Below, in pieces: positions 12,046 through 19,968 of a DNA stretch of 20,590 nucleotides. How positions within the stretch are numbered: position 1 is the stretch's first letter; each line of letters opens with the position of its first letter. A model generated the notes under the pieces. It saw nothing but the letters and a program-made list of their open reading frames with translations. It was not told where the DNA came from and made no database searches. This stretch comes from a virus. Location of the stretch: the IMG/VR virus record IMGVR_UViG_3300009428_000107, positions 1 through 20,590 of that record; one strand, written 5' to 3'. Made by a program: the position numbers and the translations under genes.

Positions 12046-12293
12046 TGAAAGCTAAAAAGTCTACATCAGAGTATTATAAAGAAAACCCTGAAGCTGCTGA
12101 GAAGAGAAGAAGATGGCAACGCAAGGAGAACAAGAAGCCTGGTAAACGTAAGTACCGTTCATTCTTAAATAAGATGAGGCGTAAGGCTGGTCGTTATGGC
12201 AATGGAGATGGACAAGATTATGACCATAAGACTAAGAGTTTTATGACAGCAAAAAGAAATAGAAGTAAAGACAAACCTAAAAAAAAGAAGTAA
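12045..12293 (+). CDS. Lysine/arginine-rich 82-residue protein
   Basis: Begins MKAKKSTSEYYKENPEAAEK; nearly half of the residues are Lys or Arg, with a C-terminal KDKPKKKK. A central Gly-rich turn with DGQDYDHKTKSFMTAKRNRS resembles small basic proteins that I recall from marine phages near structural genes. It probably binds DNA or another polyanion; a virion-internal or DNA-condensing role is inference. It is coupled to the endolysin and to the next gene by TAATGAA junctions. No named family is recognised. Confidence 0.65.
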   Translation: MKAKKSTSEYYKENPEAAEKRRRWQRKENKKPGKRKYRSFLNKMRRKAGRYGNGDGQDYDHKTKSFMTAKRNRSKDKPKKKK

Positions 12294-12463
12294 TGAAGGC
12301 AATGAAAAAGAAAGAGTACGGCAAAGGCGGTATGATTGAATATAAGAAGGGTGGTAAGATGAAAGGAAAAAAAGCTTTAGACTTTAATAAAGATGGAAAG
12401 ATCACCAAAGCTGATTTCGCTATGCTACGTGCTATAGCTAAAAAGAAAAAAGCTAAGAAGTAA
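12293..12463 (+). CDS. 56-residue Lys/Gly-rich protein with EF-hand-like loop
   Basis: The frame begins MKAMKKKEYGKGGMIEYKKG and contains DFNKDGKITKAD (residues 30-41), a near-perfect EF-hand calcium loop (D1-x-N3-x-D5-G6-x-I8-x-x-x-D12) followed by a helix FAMLRAIAKKKK. Position 12 is Asp rather than Glu, as in dockerin-type loops. Basic and glycine-rich segments flank it. A calcium-binding virion or DNA-binding peptide is possible. Start and stop overlap both neighbours as TAATG. It is short but very well supported by the loop and coupling. Confidence 0.65.
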   Translation: MKAMKKKEYGKGGMIEYKKGGKMKGKKALDFNKDGKITKADFAMLRAIAKKKKAKK

Positions 12464-12627
12464 TGAAGGCCAAGAAATCTAAGACACACGAAATAGTAAA
12501 GGCCCCTAATGGATTCCACTGGATGAAAGAAAAGGGCAGGTACTTCTTAATGGCTCAAGAGGGTAAGTTTGTACCACACACAAACGCTACACTAGATGCT
12601 AAGTTTAGAATCAAGAAGGCACATTAA
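12463..12627 (+). CDS. 54-residue basic protein
   Basis: Starts MKAKKSKTHEIVKAPNGFHW and continues to a helix ending KFRIKKAH. The middle (FHWMKEKGRYFLMAQEGKFV) looks like a small beta-hairpin of the kind that follows a bound ligand or DNA. The N-terminus repeats the MKAKKS of the gene two before it. Start is coupled through TAATGAA; the 3' end overlaps the convergent regulator gene by 17 nt. No family is recognised. Confidence 0.6.
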   Translation: MKAKKSKTHEIVKAPNGFHWMKEKGRYFLMAQEGKFVPHTNATLDAKFRIKKAH

Positions 12628-13045
12628 TCTGTTCCTCACCCTCTAGCTTTCTGTAGTACTTCTGAACAAGGAGACGGCCTCTCTGTGATAAAGAGTATCT
12701 AACTCTATACCTCATCTTGCTTTCGTCAAATATAGACTCCTCATAGCTAGTAGGGGACAGCTTGTCGTAGTACTTATATATATACCCTAACGTTTGAAGT
12801 GGGTATATTATTCTACGTGCAATCTTTAGTTTACTATAAAAGTAAGCCTTTGAAGAATGGTCTATGGTAAAGAATTCGTAGTCGTAAAAAAACAGTAAGA
12901 AGTTTAAGTAGGCTTCCGTAATATCTGTTGACTCTATGATATCTCTTACTACTAGCTTGTGATATTTATTGTAAGATCTTCCAAGGTCTTCCTGCTTTCG
13001 CATCTTAAATTCACGGAACATACCCTTTCTTGTTCGCTTCGCCAT
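12611..13045 (-). CDS. Winged-helix (MarR-like) regulator candidate
   Basis: 144 residues from ATG 13043-13045; an in-frame ATG 9 codons upstream lies inside the predicted -7 element and is less likely. The basic N-terminus (MAKRTRKGMFREFKMRKQED) is followed by helices, then a putative recognition helix (SKLKIARRIIYPLQTLGYIY, residues 71-90) and a wing and final helix (RYRVRYSLSQRGRLLVQKYY, 112-131) matching the MarR/PadR layout in which the wing ends S-L-T-x-x-G-x-x-L. It is the only minus-strand gene of the right arm. A 20-bp palindrome lies at its own promoter, so autoregulation is likely. The regulator assignment is by pattern, not by search. Confidence 0.55.
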   Translation of the reverse strand: MAKRTRKGMFREFKMRKQEDLGRSYNKYHKLVVRDIIESTDITEAYLNFLLFFYDYEFFTIDHSSKAYFYSKLKIARRIIYPLQTLGYIYKYYDKLSPTSYEESIFDESKMRYRVRYSLSQRGRLLVQKYYRKLEGEEQINVPS

Positions 13046-13059
13046 TTTTATTAAATTTG
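13030..13059 (+). promoter_or_regulatory. Rightward promoter of the fibre/packaging genes
   Basis: TTG (13030-13032), 19 nt, TAAATTTG (13052-13059); transcription would start near 13065, 18 nt before ATG 13083. The -33 box lies within the start of the minus-strand regulator gene. The -33 element is only TTG. Confidence 0.5.
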
Positions 13060-13074
13060 TAGTATAATACAAAT
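13055..13074. promoter_or_regulatory. 20-bp palindrome between regulator and fibre gene
   Basis: ATTTGTAGTATAATACAAAT is identical to its reverse complement at 18 of 20 positions. It overlaps the -7 elements of both flanking promoters, so a bound dimer would block both. It is a likely operator for the adjacent winged-helix protein. Confidence 0.6.
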
Positions 13075-13077
13075 ATA
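13070..13077 (-). promoter_or_regulatory. Leftward promoter of the regulator gene (-7 element)
   Basis: On the minus strand TATATTTG matches TAnnTTTG; the start would be near 13064, about 20 nt before ATG 13045. No -33 TTTG was found in the expected place. RNA polymerase on this promoter and on the rightward promoter would overlap. Confidence 0.5.
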
Positions 13078-13082
13078 CTCAA

Positions 13083-13826
13083 ATGGCTACTCTTTCAGGA
13101 AATAAGGTCAAGGACACTTATTCGTCCCTATTAAAATTAGAAACAAGCGGTGCTTCATCGTCTTTAAAAACAATAGAAGACGGAGCGGGTGTAGACACGG
13201 CTTTAAAATTATCTACTACTGAGGTTCAGGTGGATACCTTAAGCTTTTCAGCATCACCTACTACAGATAACGCAGAGCTTTCAGCATTACTTGTTGACGG
13301 ATCAAACAACGTAGTAAAAAGGGAGTTGGATGCTAGCGCGTTTTCGGCGCAAGCAACTCAATTATTTGCAAATCCAATGTTTGTACTGAGGCCTTCGGCA
13401 GCTTACATTCTTACAGATACACCTGCTGTTCCAGCACAAGGCGCTGTAAACAACAATTCAAATACATCGTCATATTTATTTAACGACAGTAGTAACACAC
13501 ATTTACAAGCTTCTTCAACTACAACAGGAGCAATAACCATAGAGCGTGAAGGAGCTATTAAAATTGAATTTAACTTCATGCTAGAAATATCTAACGCAAA
13601 TACAGATATCACTATTCGCGCTTACCGTAAGCTATCAGGAGGCTCTGCTTCAGTTATTCAAACTATAGAAAGATCTAACGTAGCAATTGGAAACATGGCT
13701 ATAGGCTTTAGTTTATTCACACATTGTGCCGTTGATGAAGATATATATTACGAAATAGGTAAGAACAGTTCTGGCGGAGCTTCACTAAATACTCAAAGTA
13801 CATTTACTATAATTAAATTAGACTAA
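13083..13826 (+). CDS. Structural/fibre protein, beta-rich
   Basis: 247 residues. The N-terminus (MATLSGNKVKDTYSSLLKLE) followed by a Thr/Ser/Asp-rich repeat-like region (to about residue 90) resembles the head of marine phage tail or head fibres. Residues 95-247 are strand-rich with few charges (GAITIEREGAIKIEFNFMLE, TIRAYRKLSGGSASVIQTIE) and fit a C1q/TNF-like jelly roll that often trimerises. It is likely a virion decoration or receptor-binding protein. It is first in the transcript running towards the chaperonin and terminase genes and overlaps the next gene by one base. Confidence 0.6.
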   Translation: MATLSGNKVKDTYSSLLKLETSGASSSLKTIEDGAGVDTALKLSTTEVQVDTLSFSASPTTDNAELSALLVDGSNNVVKRELDASAFSAQATQLFANPMFVLRPSAAYILTDTPAVPAQGAVNNNSNTSSYLFNDSSNTHLQASSTTTGAITIEREGAIKIEFNFMLEISNANTDITIRAYRKLSGGSASVIQTIERSNVAIGNMAIGFSLFTHCAVDEDIYYEIGKNSSGGASLNTQSTFTIIKLD

Positions 13827-14161
13827 TGAACGAAAATCAAAAAAAATGCATACGCGAAATACAGGAAGTCGTTATATCTATAAACGATATAGTAGAAAAA
13901 TACGGGCTTTCTGACGAATTCTTGTCTTGCATTGCTGTAGGCTTTTTAGATATGGACAGTAGATACACTGATGAGTACGGAGGCGAAAGAGCTGACATGA
14001 ATCTTTTATCTTCATTCTCTGTAACAGATGAGGACGAACTAGATGATTTGCTTTCCTACTGTGTTGAAGCGTATAGAATGGACGCAAACGAAGATTCGCT
14101 TGACTCTTCAAGTATAAATTATTGGATTAACTTATCAAACGGAGATAATAGCGTTAACTAA
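13826..14161 (+). CDS. 111-residue acidic protein, unknown
   Basis: Start ATG overlaps the preceding stop (TAATG). The sequence is strongly acidic, with helical segments (IREIQEVVISINDIVEKYGL, DELDDLLSYCVEAYRM) and no known domain. It follows the fibre protein gene directly, so it may be a fibre-assembly factor or chaperone, but that is only positional. Length and acidity would also suit a small virion-assembly scaffold. Confidence 0.6.
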   Translation: MNENQKKCIREIQEVVISINDIVEKYGLSDEFLSCIAVGFLDMDSRYTDEYGGERADMNLLSSFSVTDEDELDDLLSYCVEAYRMDANEDSLDSSSINYWINLSNGDNSVN

Positions 14162-14191
14162 ATCGCTTTTTCTTTACATAATTAAATTAAA

Positions 14192-14422
14192 ATGATTAGA
14201 AAAATTATTATAGGGCGAGACCCTAAAGATGCTATGGCGTACTACACTGGTATGCGCGCTGGTGCAGGTAAAGTAGTTGCAATTACTGAAGACGAAGCTT
14301 ATTTATACAAGTATAATAAGAAAAGGTATTTAGTGTATATAGAAAACGAAGAAGGCACGATGCTATGGAAAGCTATAGATGATATGCCTTGTATTCTTGA
14401 ATATGATTTAAAGTTTGAATAG
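14192..14422 (+). CDS. 76-residue protein, unknown
   Basis: Start ATG 14192 follows ATAATTAAATTAAA, the strong A/T leader also used by TerL. The product begins MIRKIIIGRDPKDAMAYYTG and is alpha/beta: strand, helix, strands (GKVVAITEDE, YLVYIENEEGT) and a final strand. No catalytic motif or family is recognised. It is directly adjacent to the GroES-like gene, with no gap, so the two are co-translated; an accessory role in assembly is possible. Confidence 0.6.
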   Translation: MIRKIIIGRDPKDAMAYYTGMRAGAGKVVAITEDEAYLYKYNKKRYLVYIENEEGTMLWKAIDDMPCILEYDLKFE

Positions 14423-14995
14423 ATGAAGCCGATAAATCATTTTATAGTACATATCCCTAAAAAATTTCAAGACGAAATTAAATTTAACGGAGGAAAGATT
14501 GAGATCATAAGCAAGTACAATGAGTTTGAATACAGGGTAAACTCTGGAGAAATAATCTCCGTACCTAAAGGATTTGATGAAGACTGTATAGGGTCTACAA
14601 TGTATTTTCATCATCACGTAGTAATAGAGCAACGATATGATATCGGGGAAAATCTTTACTTAGTGCAGTATGAAGCTGATGGAGGATACGGAAACCACGC
14701 TGTTGCTATTGAAGATGAAGATGGTGATATAACTATGCTAGGTGACTGGTGTTTTGTATTGCCACCTGTTGAGCCAAAAGAAGAAAAGAGTTCTTCTGGA
14801 ATTATACTCAGTATAAAAGAAAAACCTGAATTAGAGGGGATACTATTTGCAATACATAAAGATTCAGAATGGATTGGAGTAAAGACTGGCGATATAGTAG
14901 GCTATACAGAGAATTCAGAATATAAAATGGATTTAAAAAACGCTACAGTATACCGAATGAGATCAAAAGAACTGGTGTATGTCAAAGAAGCGTAA
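14423..14995 (+). CDS. Tandem GroES-like co-chaperonin
   Basis: 190 residues. The second half matches GroES: barrel strand WCFVLPPVEPKE, mobile loop EEKSSSGIILS (residues 120-130; compare E. coli ETKSAGGIVLT), the strand ELEGILFAI, then VKTGDIVGYTENS and the closing strand SKELVYVKEA. The first half (1-106) repeats the layout: start strand INHFIVHIPKKF, loop FNGGKIEII, SGEIISVPKGF, then IGSTMYFHHHVVIEQ. So it is probably a double GroES domain, forming a lid on host GroEL during capsid protein folding, as phage T4 gp31 and other phage co-chaperonins do. It lies just before the terminase genes and starts right after the preceding stop. Confidence 0.75.
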   Translation: MKPINHFIVHIPKKFQDEIKFNGGKIEIISKYNEFEYRVNSGEIISVPKGFDEDCIGSTMYFHHHVVIEQRYDIGENLYLVQYEADGGYGNHAVAIEDEDGDITMLGDWCFVLPPVEPKEEKSSSGIILSIKEKPELEGILFAIHKDSEWIGVKTGDIVGYTENSEYKMDLKNATVYRMRSKELVYVKEA

Positions 14996-15272
14996 ATTTA
15001 GTACGGTAGAAGCATCAAAAAGACTACTGACTTCTATGGAAGTTGCTATAAATAACATGATTGATGAAATCAGGAAGCCTGTTGATACTGAGCTTTCCGG
15101 ATCGCAAAGAAAAGCAGAACTACAGAGTATAAAACAAACTGCGACAGATGCAAAAGAACTCCTCATTGAGTACCAAAGACTTGAACAAATGGTCAAAGAA
15201 ATCAACGAAACAGGAGGAATTGAAGAAGAGCAAGACTACTCCGGAGGATTCGCAGAAAAATTTTCAAAGTAG
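14979..15272 (+). CDS. 97-residue coiled protein, small-terminase candidate
   Basis: Starts MSKKRKFSTVEASKRLLTSM, overlapping the co-chaperonin end by 17 nt. It has a basic N-terminus, two long amphipathic helices (residues 18-40 and 50-78) and an acidic Gly-rich tail. The gene directly before TerL in tailed phages often encodes TerS, the DNA-recognising subunit, and such proteins are small, helical and oligomeric. No sequence signature confirms it, and a head-assembly protein is possible. Confidence 0.5.
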   Translation: MSKKRKFSTVEASKRLLTSMEVAINNMIDEIRKPVDTELSGSQRKAELQSIKQTATDAKELLIEYQRLEQMVKEINETGGIEEEQDYSGGFAEKFSK

Positions 15273-15285
15273 CCAAATCTTCATT

Positions 15286-15314
15286 TACTGGGATTATTAA
15301 TAACTATCCTAGTA
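15286..15314 (+). promoter_or_regulatory. Hairpin in the TerL leader
   Basis: TACTGGGAT (15286-15294) pairs with ATCCTAGTA (15306-15314) through 9 bp including one G-U, around an 11-nt AT loop. It lies 17 nt before the TerL ATG, just upstream of the AAATTAAATTAA leader. No U-tract follows, so it is more likely a translation or mRNA-processing element than a terminator. Confidence 0.45.
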
Positions 15315-15330
15315 TTATAAATTAAATTAA

Positions 15331-17460
15331 ATGGCAGGTCTTAAAAATGTTGAAGGATATGAAAACTATGTTGTTAACATATGTCCCCACGATACGAGTG
15401 GTGAGGTTATCCAAATCGGTGGGATTGATATTCAGCTTCCCAAGCAACCAAGCAAAAAAGAAATACTCTTTAATGAAAGGGATGTACCTCTGCAAATGTG
15501 GAAAAGAATTCCTGTGCCAGCAGAAATGCAAAGGATTCGCTCTATGGATGAGTGGTACGAAATGCAGTCAGACTTCAAAAAAAAATTCTCTCCGTATATT
15601 GAAAAAGAGTTTGAACGCCGCCGTAACGGTCTCTGGTTTTACAATAACGGTGAGCCTATCTACATTACAGGGAGACACTATATGATGCTCCAGTGGAGCA
15701 AAATGGATATTGGCTACGCATCTTATTTAGAATTCCAAAGAAGACTCTTTATACACTTTGCTGCATGTGAGTCAGATCCTCGTTCTATTGGCCAGATGTA
15801 TACCAAATGTAGACGCTCTGGATACACAAATATATCAGCAGCTATACTTGTAGATGAAGGAACACAGGTAAAAGACAAACTTTTAGGAATACAGTCTAAA
15901 ACAGGTAAAGACGCACAGGAAAATATCTTTATGAAAAAGGTCGTGCCTATGTTTAAGTCTTATCCTTTTTTCTTTAAGCCTATACAAGACGGTACTACAA
16001 ACCCACGTATGGAACTTGCTTTTAGAGAACCTTCAAAAAGAATAACTAAAAACAATAAAACCTCTAATAATGGTGAAGCTCTTAACACTATTATAAACTG
16101 GAAGAACACTACAAATAATGCGTATGATGGAGAGAAGCTTCACCTTATGTATCTTGATGAAGCTGGTAAATGGGAAAAACCTACAGATATACGCGAGGCA
16201 TGGAGAATAGAAAAAACCTGTCTTATAGTAGGTCGTAAAATTGTAGGAAAAGCTCTTGTAGGCTCTACGGTAAACCCTATGGATAAGGGTGGTAACCAAT
16301 ACAAAGAACTATGGAGGGATTCAGACCCGGATGATAGAAATGCTAACGGCAGAACCAAAACTGGGCTTTATCGTTTTTTTGTTCCGGCATACGAAGCTCT
16401 TGAAGGGTTTTTTGATATGTATGGAAATCCTGTTATTGAGAACCCGGAAAAACCTGTAAAGACTATTGATGGAGACTACGTAGATATAGGCGCTAAGACA
16501 TATTTAAAAAATGAAAGAGATGCTTTAAAAACAGATGCTCGCGAATTAAATGAATTCACCAGGCAGTTTCCCTTTACTATAGAAGAGGCAATGAGAGACA
16601 GCATTGAAGGGTCTACATTTAATATAGGTAAGATATATGAACAGATAGAATACAACCAAGAGCTTTTTCCTAATCCTGTTGTTCAAGGTAATTTTTCATG
16701 GAGGGATGGTTTAGTTGATAAAGAAGTTGTATTTACCCCGAACCCCCAAGGACGCTGGAGATTAGCATGGATGCCTAAGCCTGAAATGCAGAACAAGTAT
16801 GTTTTTAAACATAGTAAAAAATATCCAGCTAACGATCATATAGGTGTTGGAGGTGTGGATAGTTACGATTTAGATTCTACTACCGATAACAGAGGATCAA
16901 AGGGAGCTTGTCATCTTTATAATAAATTTAGCATGGCTGCTCCTCCTAATATGTTTGTTGCTGAGTACGCTTCAAGACCTCCGCTAGCAAGAATATTTTA
17001 CGAAGACGTTTTAATGGCGGCAGTGTTTTATGGATATCCACTTCTTATAGAGAATAATAAATACGGTATTGTAAGATATTTTGAATCAAGAGGCTATGAA
17101 GAATATGTCATGAAAAGGCCCGAACATTTAAAGTCTCCAAACGCTGCTACAAACACAAAGACACGTGGAATACCTTCCAACTCAGTAGATGTTATACAGT
17201 CTCACGCTCAAGCAATAGAGGCCTATGTTGAGGAACATGTAGGATTAAATTCTAACACAGGAGAAATAGGTAACATGTATTTTGAAAGAACTTTAGATGA
17301 TTGGATTGGATATAAAATAGATAACCGTACTAAGTTTGATCTTACCATTAGTTCTGGATTAGCTCTTTTAGGTGCGCAGAAAGTTAAAACCAAAAAGAAG
17401 GAATCTAATTTTAATGATAAAACTTTTTTTAGAAGGTATAAAGACGAGTTAAGGCGTTAA
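15331..17460 (+). CDS. terL: Terminase large subunit
   Basis: 709 residues. ATPase domain: deviant Walker A KCRRSGYTN (159-167), Walker B LHLMYLDEA with D276/E277, and the coupling motif GSTVN (311-315). Nuclease domain (RNase H fold): D510 in GGVDSYD, E574 in LLIENN and D620 in NSVDVI are the likely acidic metal ligands. An upstream segment with YITGRHYMMLQW (110-123 region) is typical of the adenine-binding part in crAss-like and related marine TerL proteins, as far as I recall. It translocates DNA into the prohead and cuts concatemers. The Walker A lacks the usual GK(S/T) Lys, with Lys at its start as in lambda gpA. Start ATG follows AAATTAAATTAA. Confidence 0.9.
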   Translation: MAGLKNVEGYENYVVNICPHDTSGEVIQIGGIDIQLPKQPSKKEILFNERDVPLQMWKRIPVPAEMQRIRSMDEWYEMQSDFKKKFSPYIEKEFERRRNGLWFYNNGEPIYITGRHYMMLQWSKMDIGYASYLEFQRRLFIHFAACESDPRSIGQMYTKCRRSGYTNISAAILVDEGTQVKDKLLGIQSKTGKDAQENIFMKKVVPMFKSYPFFFKPIQDGTTNPRMELAFREPSKRITKNNKTSNNGEALNTIINWKNTTNNAYDGEKLHLMYLDEAGKWEKPTDIREAWRIEKTCLIVGRKIVGKALVGSTVNPMDKGGNQYKELWRDSDPDDRNANGRTKTGLYRFFVPAYEALEGFFDMYGNPVIENPEKPVKTIDGDYVDIGAKTYLKNERDALKTDARELNEFTRQFPFTIEEAMRDSIEGSTFNIGKIYEQIEYNQELFPNPVVQGNFSWRDGLVDKEVVFTPNPQGRWRLAWMPKPEMQNKYVFKHSKKYPANDHIGVGGVDSYDLDSTTDNRGSKGACHLYNKFSMAAPPNMFVAEYASRPPLARIFYEDVLMAAVFYGYPLLIENNKYGIVRYFESRGYEEYVMKRPEHLKSPNAATNTKTRGIPSNSVDVIQSHAQAIEAYVEEHVGLNSNTGEIGNMYFERTLDDWIGYKIDNRTKFDLTISSGLALLGAQKVKTKKKESNFNDKTFFRRYKDELRR

Positions 17461-17480
17461 TAGCCAGTCTTTTAATTTTG

Positions 17481-17488
17481 TATCTTTG
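17481..17488 (+). promoter_or_regulatory. Promoter before the portal gene (-7 element)
   Basis: TATCTTTG preceded by TTTTAATTTTG matches the -7 element and typical upstream context of Bacteroidota promoters. The -33 box is weak. Transcription would start near 17493, 22 nt before ATG 17515, giving the portal and downstream tail genes an extra promoter. Confidence 0.55.
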
Positions 17489-17514
17489 CGAGGAAGTATT
17501 CTGCGAAACGCTAT

Positions 17515-19953
17515 ATGTACAATAAAGACGACAACAAAAGCAAATACGGGAGTTTTCCTGATCCATTTGCTCATTATTCTAAAAAAGTATCAGAGCCTTA
17601 TGGTATTCAGTATGCTAAAGCTATTGAAAAACAATGGGGAAACTCAGATGATGAACGAAGTCTTTTCCGTAGGAGGTTAAAAGAGTTTGAGACCAATCGC
17701 GACTACGCGAACGGAACCCAAGATACTTCTATATATAAACAGATATTAAACTCATTAGACCCAAACAACGGTGACGGCACATTGCTAAACCTTGACTGGT
17801 CTCCAGTGCCTATTGTTCCTAAGTTTGTGAAGATTGTTGTAAATAACATTCTGTCAAGAAAACCGTATCCAAACGTAAGGGCTATTGATCCTTTATCTCA
17901 GTCTGAAAAAGATGATGAAAGAGCTAAAAAACTTTTTGAAGTAAAAAATAAAGAGGTTATTCAGCAAATGCAAAGTCTTGGTGTTGACACAAAAGTAGAT
18001 GTAAATTCTATACCTGAAACTACTGAGGAAGCTGAAATATTCATGGATGCCAATATCAAAACAGGAGCTGAAATAGCAGCACAGGTTGGTACTAACATGA
18101 CTCTTGAGTGGAATGATTTTGATCAACGCATATACCGTAGAGCAGTAAATGATTTAGTCTCATGTGGAATGGGTGTTGTTAAAAGAAACAACGATCCTAA
18201 CTATGGTATCACAGAAGAATATATTGATCCAGCATTATTCTTCCATAGCTACACCGAAGATCCTACGTTTAGTGACCTCGTCTACGCTGGGCATATCAAG
18301 AGAATTAGCATCTCGGAGCTTAAACGTATTGCTCGTGATGAACTCACAGAAGAAAAGTATGAGGAAATAGCGCAGAAAGTAAAAAACAAATATCAAAATA
18401 AATCAGACAAGCTTTCGTATAAATATTATGACGAAACTTTAGATAGAACTACTTACGGATACGATGAGTTTATTGTTGAGATAATGGACTTTGAGTTTTT
18501 ATCAACAGACAATATAATGTTTGAAGAAAAAGAGTCTAAGTTTGGAAATTCTAACTTCTATTATAAAGGCTTTGAATATACGGCTCCAAAGGAATCAGTA
18601 TACGATAGAAAGCCTAGATCAATGAATGTTCAGACTGTTTTTGGCGGAAGCTATGTTGTTGGTAGCGGATGTTTGTTTGGCTATGGTCAGAAAAAAAACA
18701 TACCAAAAAACGTACACGATTTAACTAAAGCTAGACTGTCTTATTCTGTTGTTGCTACGAATTTACGTAGAATGATGCCTAAGTCTCTTGTTGGATCTGT
18801 AATAGGATTTGCAGACCAGCTACAGCTCTCGCACTTAAAGCTTCAACAAGCTATAGCTAAGGCTAAACCTGACGGTCTAATAGTAGATGTTGAAGGGTTA
18901 GAAAACATACAGCTTGGAAAAGGTGGTGAACTTCAGCCTTTAGACATACAAGACATTTACGAACAAACAGGTGTTTTCTATTACCGAAGCAAAAATCCAG
19001 AAGGAGGTTTTCAAAATCCTCCAGTTAGATCTTTAGATAATAGTATTCGCAACATTAACGAGCTTATTACTATATACAACCATAACCTTCGTCTTATAAG
19101 AGATACTACTGGTATAAACGAGGCTATGGATGGAACATCTCCAAAAGGAGAGCAACTTGTAGGTGTTCGTCAACAAGCGATATCAGCTGGTAATAATGCT
19201 ATATACGATATAACAAATGCTTCTCTCTATTTGTACAGCAAGGTTTGTGAGGACGTTATAAAATGTCTGCAGATACTACCCAAGGAGTCTGTATTGTTTT
19301 CAACTTACGTAAAGGCTATAGGAAAAGAAAACATGAGAGTGCTTTCCTCATTTGGAGATTTACCTATGTATAACTTTGGTGTTAAGATTCAAACAGAAAT
19401 GGATGAGTCTGAAAAATCTTACTTAGAGCAGAATATTCAGATTGCTTTATCTCAGAAAGAAATTGACCTAGAAGACGCTATTGCTGTTAGACAGATTAGA
19501 GATGTGGATCAAGCGGAGCAGCTACTTATAGTTAGACGTAAAAAACGCATGAGAACTCAGATGCAACAGGCGCAACAAAACTCTCAGATGCAAGCGCAAA
19601 TGAATCAGGCTACTGCCCAAGCATCATCACAAGGAAAGATGCAGGAAATACAGATGCAGTCTCAGGCTAAAATTTCAGAAATTCAAGCAGATGCTCAGGC
19701 TAAGGCTCAATTACTTCAGCTAGAATACCAACTAAAAGGACAAATTGAAGGAGCTAAAAATGAATTAGCTATGGGTATCCGCCAACAGGATATGCAGTTT
19801 AGAGAGGGTATGGAAGATAAAAAAGAAAAAGCTAAAGACGAAAGAGTTAAAAAACAAGCGGTAGAGCAATCTAAAATGATATCACAAAGACAAGGTCAAC
19901 GCGGAGAACTAGAGGAAAACGATAATTCAATTACAGACCTACTAACTTCTTGA
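17515..19953 (+). CDS. Portal protein
   Basis: 812 residues. N-terminal YAKAIEKQWGN, RDYANGTQDTSIYKQILNSL and NLDWSPVPIVPKFVKIVVNN (about residues 33-112) match phage portal proteins of the crAss-like type that I recognise. The body is alpha/beta with a long stem-and-wing region. The C-terminal 675-805 region is Gln/Ala/Met/Lys-rich coiled coil (QMQQAQQNSQMQAQMNQATA), as expected for the barrel or core of a portal dodecamer. It forms the DNA entry channel of the head and docks TerL, whose gene is 54 nt upstream. The start ATG follows the promoter. The long Q-rich tail is larger than in many portals. Confidence 0.8.
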   Translation: MYNKDDNKSKYGSFPDPFAHYSKKVSEPYGIQYAKAIEKQWGNSDDERSLFRRRLKEFETNRDYANGTQDTSIYKQILNSLDPNNGDGTLLNLDWSPVPIVPKFVKIVVNNILSRKPYPNVRAIDPLSQSEKDDERAKKLFEVKNKEVIQQMQSLGVDTKVDVNSIPETTEEAEIFMDANIKTGAEIAAQVGTNMTLEWNDFDQRIYRRAVNDLVSCGMGVVKRNNDPNYGITEEYIDPALFFHSYTEDPTFSDLVYAGHIKRISISELKRIARDELTEEKYEEIAQKVKNKYQNKSDKLSYKYYDETLDRTTYGYDEFIVEIMDFEFLSTDNIMFEEKESKFGNSNFYYKGFEYTAPKESVYDRKPRSMNVQTVFGGSYVVGSGCLFGYGQKKNIPKNVHDLTKARLSYSVVATNLRRMMPKSLVGSVIGFADQLQLSHLKLQQAIAKAKPDGLIVDVEGLENIQLGKGGELQPLDIQDIYEQTGVFYYRSKNPEGGFQNPPVRSLDNSIRNINELITIYNHNLRLIRDTTGINEAMDGTSPKGEQLVGVRQQAISAGNNAIYDITNASLYLYSKVCEDVIKCLQILPKESVLFSTYVKAIGKENMRVLSSFGDLPMYNFGVKIQTEMDESEKSYLEQNIQIALSQKEIDLEDAIAVRQIRDVDQAEQLLIVRRKKRMRTQMQQAQQNSQMQAQMNQATAQASSQGKMQEIQMQSQAKISEIQADAQAKAQLLQLEYQLKGQIEGAKNELAMGIRQQDMQFREGMEDKKEKAKDERVKKQAVEQSKMISQRQGQRGELEENDNSITDLLTS

Positions 19954-19968
19954 TAACCAGTAAATTAC

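Noticed and set aside
13046-13072. Upstream ATG adding nine residues to the winged-helix regulator
   Set aside because: This ATG lies inside the predicted -7 element and would not be transcribed from that promoter; MAKRTRKG gives a better N-terminus.
14143-14180. Weak hairpin with T-rich tail after the 111-residue gene
   Set aside because: Only a 4-bp AGCG/CGCT stem is possible, too weak to call a terminator.
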